Shown here in pieces: positions 56,801 through 64,000 of a stretch of 64,000 nt of DNA. Each line of letters starts with the position of its first letter. The first letter of the stretch is position 1. The notes below the pieces were generated by a model. The model was not told where the DNA came from and made no database searches. It saw only the letters and a list, made by a program, of their open reading frames with translations. Location of the stretch: NCBI GenBank assembly GCA_949752745.1, contig OX457032.1:9234271-9298270 (forward strand), read 5' to 3'. The DNA comes from Protula sp. h YS-2021. Lineage: Eukaryota; Annelida; Polychaeta; Sabellida; Serpulidae. Position numbers and translations under genes: made by a program.

Positions 56801-59800
56801 GCCATGTTTGTGGGTTTCTTTGCAATAAAACTTAGGTAGTGCTATGTTTGTGGGGTTCTTTGCAATAAAACTTAGGTGGTGCCATGTTTGTGTGGTTCTT
56901 GGTAAAAAAACTTAGGTGGTGCCATGTTTATGGGGTTTCTTTGCAATAAAACTTAGGTGGTGCCATGTTTGGGGGTTCTTTGCAATAAAATTTAGGTGGT
57001 GCCATGTTTGTGTGGTTCTTTGCAATAAAACTTAGGTGGTGCCATGTTTGTGGGGTTCTTGGCAATAAAACTTAGGTAGTGCCATGTTTGTGGGGTTCTT
57101 TGCATTAAAACTTAGGTAGTGCCATGTTTGTGGGGTTCTTTGCAATAAAACTTAGGTAGTGCTATGTTTGTGGGGTTCTTTGCAATAAAACTTAGGTAGT
57201 GTCATGTTTAGGGGTTCTTTGCAATAAAACTTAGGTGGTGCCATGTTTGTGTGGTTCTTTGCAATAAAACTTAGGTGGTGCCATGTTTGTGTGGTTCTTT
57301 GCAATAAAACTTAGGTGGTGCCATGTTTGTGTGGTTCTTTGCAATAAAACTTAGGTGGTGCCATGTTTGTGTGGTTCTTTGCAATAAAACTTAGGTAGTG
57401 CCATGCTTGTGGGGGGGGAGTAATGGAACTGAAATAGTGCGGTGTTTGTGGGGTTCTTTACAACAGAACTGAGGAAGTGGCATGTATGCGAGGGTCACTG
57501 CAATAGAAGACAACTAAAAAAGTACAAAATTAAGTGTTGTATTATTTGCGGAAAACGCCATATTCCGTAGCTGCCAGCCATACGCTGTGAGCACTGTTTT
57601 GCATGAGACCTTTCTCTCGCACACCCACTTGGGATTCCGCCTTTATTGTGAGACGAGCACCTATTTAACACTTGACAAGCCTTTGGCTTGCAAGGGTTAT
57701 ATGAATTTGTGCGAGCAAAATTCGTCCTTTTTTTTTCTTCTTGACACTTTTTCCGATTTTTTGTGTCTTCTTCTTCTCTGACACTATGGGCCCTACGACC
57801 ATGAAACTTGGGACTTATGAAGAGCTTGATCTGAACATGTGCATGTCACTTTTATTTTCGTCTTTGATTTCGTTTTCTTTGTTAAAACGCCATGTGAAAA
57901 GAGTGTATTTTTTGCAAGTAAATGCGTAGCATTTAACCCACATCACACACAGTTGCACAGTGAGCTTTGTGCGAGCTCTCACTGCGTAAATAGCTAACAC
58001 GGCGTATGCTAGATCAGTCAATAAAACCTTAAGTCAACAGAAATCAAACACTACTCGGCTTATAAGACATATTCAAGCTGTGTTGTTTGCAATATATTAT
58101 TCAAGAAATAACACATTGACGGAAGTATTTGTGCGTTTTAATTTTTGTCAAGTGTTTAACATTTCGCTAGCGAAGTGAGGTTCTAGTTATTCAAGAAATA
58201 ACCCATTGACGGAAGTATTTGTGCGTTTTAATTTTTGTCAAGTGTTTAACATTTCGCTAGCGAAGTGAGGTTCTAGTTATTCAAGAAATAACCCATTGAC
58301 GGAAGTATTTGTGCGTTTTAATTTTTGTCAAGTGTTTAATTGCCTTTGCGGTTGCACATAACAAATGAATCTATTCACGGATCAGCTGTTAAATTACAAC
58401 GGCCCATGGCTTTCATGAACATAACTGTATTCTTGAAGTTCAGGTTGAAAAGCCGAGGTTCTGTGCCCCTGTAGGCAAGGTTAATTTAAAATTGTACCTC
58501 TAAATTAAACAGGCCCGACAGTTTTCAAAATAAACTATAGCTATTGTACATAAAAATCCTCTCTGATCTAGTTAAAGGGTTTATAAATGCAATTTAATGC
58601 ATACGTTCAATAATTGCAATTATCAGTTCGCGCCCTAGTTTGTTGCAATTAATTCTGCTGCCCATCGGAGTTGCAATTTGTGCTAATCCTGTCCGGAGTC
58701 ACAAAATTTATTGGTTGACGTAACCGGAGTCACTAAAATATTGGCCATGGTTTTTCCGGAGTCGTTAATCTTAACACCATAAAACCCAATGGTTTTGCTT
58801 CTTCAACATCAAGCCACCATGGAATTCATTGTGACTGAAAGATGAGAGATTAAACATCGTGTTGGAGAGAAATAAAACATGCCGCTGTAAATAAAACACG
58901 TTGCTGTGCTTTTTCTTTTCATTTTGTTGTAACGTTCAAAATGGGAAATATTCTGTTTGGGGGGAGGGTATTGGCATGGGGGTATGGTCCTAGAGGGGCA
59001 TTGTCGGAGGGGTATCATCGGGGGTATTGTCCCGGGGGGTAAGGTCCGGAACCCGTATAAAGTAGACATGTTGACACCACGCGGTTTCCCATTTGAAGAC
59101 GAGTCTTTTCTCGGCTGGGAATAGGTACTCATTTCTTAAGATTCTGTTGAAGCTGATCAAAATTTGTATTTTTGGCCGGTCTGTAGAACGCAGGCTATGT
59201 CAGTAACACAGTGGACATTTTATGTCGCAAATGATCTGCAACGCCAACATGTATTGGCCTTGTTCCATAAGAATTCTAAATCTCGTATCAAAACAATATC
59301 AGTCCGCATAGGTCATTGGCGGGCTTTATATGAAATTGCTGCAAGGAGGTTGTGGTCCAGAGGTACGATGTCCAGGCTCGAAAATCATTGCCGAGTTTAT
59401 ATGAAATTACCGTGGGAGAGAAGGCATTTTGGTCCATCGAGGGGTACTGTGTCCAGGTCTTTTCTGCAAAATGTCACTTTATTTTAAAAAGCTACTGTTG
59501 TGTAGTTGTACCACTAAAACCCAGGCACATTTCGTTCAGCTCATTTAGGCTGACTGTATAAGCTTGCTTTTACTTGTTTGAGTCGAAGATTTCCATTTTA
59601 TCAGGAACCCTCCATCCCTAAACCCCCTCAAACCAGATAAGAAACACCTGCATCACTGCAATTGTTTTGATTTTTTGCATATAGCCACATAAGAATAGGA
59701 GGATAATTTCATTTATTTTTAGGACACAAATCCTGTTAATATAATCTTTGAAACAAATAAAAAAAGTGTTATCACATTTCTTTCGCTGCCTGTATCCAAA

Positions 59801-61998
59801 TAACGGCGAAGATGGCCGATCTGTACACCTCGGTACCTGATACCCGGTACCTGATACCTTCTATACACCTTCTCGGTACCTGGTACCTTCTATACACCTC
59901 GGTACCTGATACCTTCTATACACCTTCTCGGTACCTGGTACCTTCTATACACCTTCTCGGTACCTGATACCTTCTATGCACCTTCTCAGTACCTGATACC
60001 TTCTATACACCTTCCCGGTACCTGATACCTTCTATACACCTCGGTACCTGATACCTTCTATACACCTTCTCGGTACCTGATATCTTCTATGCACCTTCTC
60101 TGTACCTGATACCTTCTATACACCTTCTCGGTACCTGGTACCTTCTATGCAACTTCTCCGTACCTGGTACCTTCTATGCACCTTCTCGGTACCTGATGCC
60201 TTCTATACACCTTCTCGGTACCTGGTACCTTCTATACACATCCGTACCTGGTACCTTCTATACACCTTCTCTGTTCCTTATACCTTCTATACACCTTCTC
60301 CGTACCTTATACCTTCTATAAATCTTCTCCGTATTTTCACCATCTCCCGAGGTTCATTGACTTCCTTAGTGATTTTCATTTACTTATTTTAGTATATTTT
60401 TCACATATCGCATAAAACGTAACATTCCAATTAAGCTAAATTCTAGAGAAGTTAATATTTAAACTTTATTTGAAACAATTAGGCTGACATGAATGTACTT
60501 TAATAACTTGACAAAACAGTGTAGGTATTTTTGTCCACACGTGGTGACAAAATGACAAGTACAGCGGTTGCTACCAGAAGATATACTCCCAGTTTGATCA
60601 ATTAAACGCGCATCTTTTAACTGGATACCCTGACTCTTAAACTGTGTTGACTCTCAAGTAATCTGATAGGTTTCCTTAGATAATTTGATAGGTTTCCTTA
60701 GAATAATCTGATGGGATTCCTAGCAATAATGTGATAGCCTTCCTTCGAATAATTCTGATAAGGTTCCTTAGAATAATCTGATTGGTTTCCTTAGCATAAT
60801 CTGATAGGTTTTCTTAGAATAATTCATTGTTCAGCGTGGATATTTGAAGCATTCAGAATAGATTCGTGCGAAGTGTTCGAACTGGGAAGACCAAAGAACC
60901 AAGTTAGAGGTAGCACGATATTCCCAGAAAGGCCAGGGCTTGAGATATCTTCTATTTTACGATTAAGGGAGTGGGAGATAAGAGACACTTGCCTGTATAG
61001 ATTGACCTCGGAATGTTTTCTTGATTCCAGCTGTGTGGTGCCGGACTGTTGGGAATAGGGATCTGGATGAAGGTGGATCCTATGTTTTCCCACTATCTCC
61101 ACGTGGTCGACATCGCAGCATCAAATTCCCACATTGACTGGGCAGGTAAGAACATCATTTTCCATTTATAACATTTTTACGTCTACTGTTGAATCCAAAG
61201 CCGTTAAATCCTAGAACCCTGTCGGCAGAGACGGAAATAAATCTGGCTGATGAACTGGCTCATGGCAGATGGATCTTAACCCACCAACATTCCGGCGCTA
61301 CATTCCCCGGACCAGTCTTCCCTGAATAAACTGTCAAGTCAACATTGAATTTTTGAAAACGAATGGGTGATTAGTTTTGGTATAATTTATCACCACATGA
61401 ATACGAATGTGTGGAACTGAATAGCCCCATAGCTTGTATAATGTCACACAGTTTTAACAAAAAGCGCAGCTTTACAAGCTTGAGCCCACCAAGTGTGCTT
61501 CTCATATTTTCAGCATGGATCTTCATCTTCGTTGGAGTTCTCGCCTTCTTCATTGCGGGGGTGGGCGTGTGCGGCGCCTACAAGGAATCGCAGTGCCTCA
61601 TCTTTGTGGTACTGCATTAACGCAGCTTACTACTCGATTGTTTAGTATAAACATGGCTCGACTAATTGTCGCCCAGCTAAACGTCGCTCGGCTAAACGTT
61701 GTTCGGCTAGATGTCGCTCGTGTAATTGGCGCCCGGCTAAACGTCGCCTGGCTGAACATCGCTGGGCTAGACGTCGCTCTGCCAATTAAGAAATTGTCAA
61801 TGCAAATTTTGTAAGGTTGCTTTTAAATTAGTAATAATCTTAGTGTTTGTTACAATCTCAGTAACCAATTAGGGGTCATTTTTGGGTGGCAGCGAAAGTA
61901 GGAATGCTGTTTGACTGTTGCAGTATATTGTGCTCCTGTTCGTGTTGATTGCTGGTGAGATTATCGCTGGTTCCCTGGCACTGGTCTATCGACATGAG
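53649..61998 (+). CDS. Gene C (3' end beyond window): tetraspanin
   Basis: Four exons (53649-53705, 61031-61145, 61514-61608, 61924-61998) join in frame and encode the first three membrane helices of a tetraspanin. Visible features: a short N-terminus MCSGPFSKVLLIILNGLFV, then GAGLLGIGIWMKVDP closing helix 1. A small extracellular loop ends in SNSHIDWA. Helix 2 ends GVGVCGAYKESQC, matching the conserved Cys/Gly and KES motif of the family's inner loop, and helix 3 ends ALVYRHE. The large extracellular loop with its CCG motif and helix 4 should follow downstream. Tetraspanins organise membrane proteins into microdomains. Intron 1 is 7.3 kb and mostly repeats. Confidence 0.85.
54590..54718. repeat. 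18-bp repeat, about 7 copies
   Basis: CAGTGCTCCGACAAACAG-like units in intron 1 of gene C. Confidence 0.85.
56069..57415. repeat. 40-bp minisatellite with higher-order structure, about 33 copies
   Basis: Unit TTCTTTGCAATAAAACTTAG plus GTGGTGCCATGTTTGTGGGG. Blocks starting near 56281, 56601 and 56841 repeat the same series of variants. Most units include AATAAA. Confidence 0.95.
57640..58190 (+). mobile_element. Interspersed repeat, copy 2 (plus orientation)
   Basis: Inverted relative to copy 1, inside intron 1 of gene C. Its 3' end is tandemly repeated (58097-58338). Confidence 0.75.
58097..58338. repeat. 90-bp tandem triplication
   Basis: TCAAGAAATAACNCATTGAC starts at 58101, 58191 and 58281, nearly identical. 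Extends the end of the interspersed repeat. Confidence 0.92.
59830..60335. repeat. 29-bp minisatellite, about 17 copies
   Basis: CGGTACCTGATACCTTCTAT plus ACACCTTCT, many copies with a GGTACC palindrome. Confidence 0.93.
60655..60825. repeat. About 24-bp repeat, 7-8 copies
   Basis: AATAATCTGATAGGTTTCCT plus TAG units, 200 bp before the acceptor of exon c2. Confidence 0.88.
61031..61145 (+). CDS. Gene C exon c2: end of TM1 and small extracellular loop
   Basis: 115 nt, phase 0-1, after TTCCAG. LCGAGLLGIGIWMKVDP is strongly tetraspanin-like. Confidence 0.88.
61514..61608 (+). CDS. Gene C exon c3: TM2 and inner loop
   Basis: 95 nt, phase 1-0. AWIFIFVGVLAFFIAGVGVC, then GAYKESQC. Confidence 0.9.
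61645..61795. repeat. About 17-bp repeat, 9 copies
   Basis: GCTCGGCTAAACGTCGC-like units in the intron after the TM2 exon of gene C. Confidence 0.8.
61924..61998 (+). CDS. Gene C exon c4: TM3
   Basis: 75 nt, phase 0-0, the typical length of the tetraspanin TM3 exon. IVLLFVLIAGEIIAGSLALV, then YRHE. Confidence 0.88.
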
Positions 61999-62099
61999 GT
62001 AAGGCCTTGAAATGACTTGGTGCTTACGGGAAACAAAAAGTATTGTCTTATTCACAGGGGCCCCATCCCTTGAACGATTATATGCAAACAAAGGAAGAC

Positions 62100-62899
<800 letters not shown>

Positions 62900-63002
62900 A
62901 AGGAAGACAGCTGACGCCGACTTGCCTAAGACCATACTACAAAACTTAAAATAAGCGAAATGTAATCGCTATTTAATGAATTAAGAGTATGTTTCATGTG
63001 CC

Positions 63003-63122
<120 letters not shown>

Positions 63123-63291
63123 ATAAGTACATGTTTAAGGGTTTGTAAGAATCTGAATTATTTAAGCCTGAAGGTCACAAGCTAGTCCTATAACAAGTTT
63201 GTTATGTCTGTATTTTGTTTTTGAAATATTTTATAAACCCTTATCAGGAGATAGGGAAATCCAATGCCGGTGTGATAGTGAACACGGTCAC

Positions 63292-63470
63292 CCAGTGATT
63301 ACGGTCCCCCCGGACCATGATCACTAGGGATTAAAGTCCCCCTCTAGTGATTACGGTCCCCCCGGACCATGATCACTAGGGATTAAAGTCCCCCTCTAGT
63401 GATTACGGTCCCCCCGGACCATGATCACTAGGGATTAGAGTCCCCCTGTAGTGATTGCGGTCCCCCTTGA
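63292..63470. repeat. 55-57-bp repeat with inverted halves, 3 copies
   Basis: Each copy has AGTGATTACGGTCC, then GGACCATGATCACT, an imperfect hairpin, followed by AGGGATTAAAGTCCCCCT. Confidence 0.85.
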
Positions 63471-63479
63471 TATCATGGA

Positions 63480-64000
63480 TGTGAGTTATTTTTGGTGCCT
63501 GAACTCTGTCAAATCATAGATTTTAAATTTAAATAAAGTAGGTGTAAATAAGAGTTACTTTCGTAATTTGCAATTTCCAATCATATTTATTTACATACAA
63601 CAAATATAACTAGTTTTAACAAACACTGTGCATATGCTTACATTCTATATTATTACATTGCATAGACTGGAGTATAATGATTTGCTAGGTTACTGATATA
63701 AATGTTCTGAGTAGATTTTCTTAACTTGCCAAGTGCTTTAAGTTTCAACGAAGCACCTTTGTATGTGAGCCACTTGTATGTTTCAAGAATTCTGTTTTAA
63801 TTTTTATTTTCCTCACTTTCTCCATCGCTTATGTTTCTGAATAATGATAATTTTCAACAAAAAAAATGGGCACCTTATAGAGGGCAAATTTGGGTGTGGA
63901 TTCCTTAGGTTTTAAATAGATTTACTCAAGATTTACTATATTATTGATCCCTATATTATTGATCTCAAACATCACATATAAGTTGTGTTACAGAGTCTTA
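63480..64000. other. No feature seen
   Basis: AT-rich sequence, presumably intron of gene C. No further tetraspanin exon was recognised in the window. Confidence 0.5.

Noticed and set aside
63248..63290. Possible fifth tetraspanin exon after TTATCAG
   Set aside because: In the required phase it meets TGA after 16 codons, shows no large-loop motif and has no good donor.

Overview
This is intron-rich, repeat-rich DNA from a multicellular animal. Coding exons are short (42-303 bp), have GT-AG boundaries, and encode extracellular animal modules (laminin-G-like, chitin-binding type 2, EGF, SEA, tetraspanin). No bacterial operons, rRNA or tRNA genes were seen. The modules, the very high minisatellite density and the fossil mobile elements suggest a marine invertebrate. 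Amphioxus-like or another deuterostome is my best guess, because I recall intronic minisatellites being described in amphioxus. The species cannot be fixed from the sequence alone.

Layout, all genes on the + strand. (1) 1-2421: intron or 5' flank of gene A, with a palindrome-rich MITE-like element and a 27-bp minisatellite. (2) 2422-19407: gene A, 24 exons seen here; the 5' end (signal peptide and start of the LamG domain) is off the left edge. (3) 19.8-24.4 kb: intergenic. (4) 24435-43462: gene B, a complete 26-exon paralogue of gene A, 3654 nt of CDS, predicted 1217 aa. (5) 43.5-53.6 kb: intergenic, with a Tigger-like element, a broken family B DNA polymerase gene from a mobile element, and an inverted interspersed repeat. 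(6) 53649 to past the right edge: gene C, the first four exons of a tetraspanin, with a 7.3-kb first intron full of tandem repeats.

Genes A and B are tandem duplicates encoding type I membrane proteins: signal peptide, LamG/jelly-roll domain, CBM14-like chitin-binding domain, about 16 EGF domains, a SEA domain with the autoproteolysis motif GSVVV, one transmembrane helix and a cytoplasmic tail. I joined the exons by hand; every junction keeps frame, and the two paralogues confirm each other's boundaries. Adhesion to a glycan-bearing or chitinous matrix is a reasonable inference, not a shown function.

The most striking pattern is that several introns carry minisatellites whose repeat unit contains the exon end plus the splice donor itself. 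Gene A has a 39-bp array of about 50 copies after its LamG exon. Gene B has a 32-bp array after its SEA exon and a 50-53-bp array after EGF2. A related case repeats the stop codon of gene A, and another may repeat an acceptor. The result is trains of duplicate splice sites at native exon borders.
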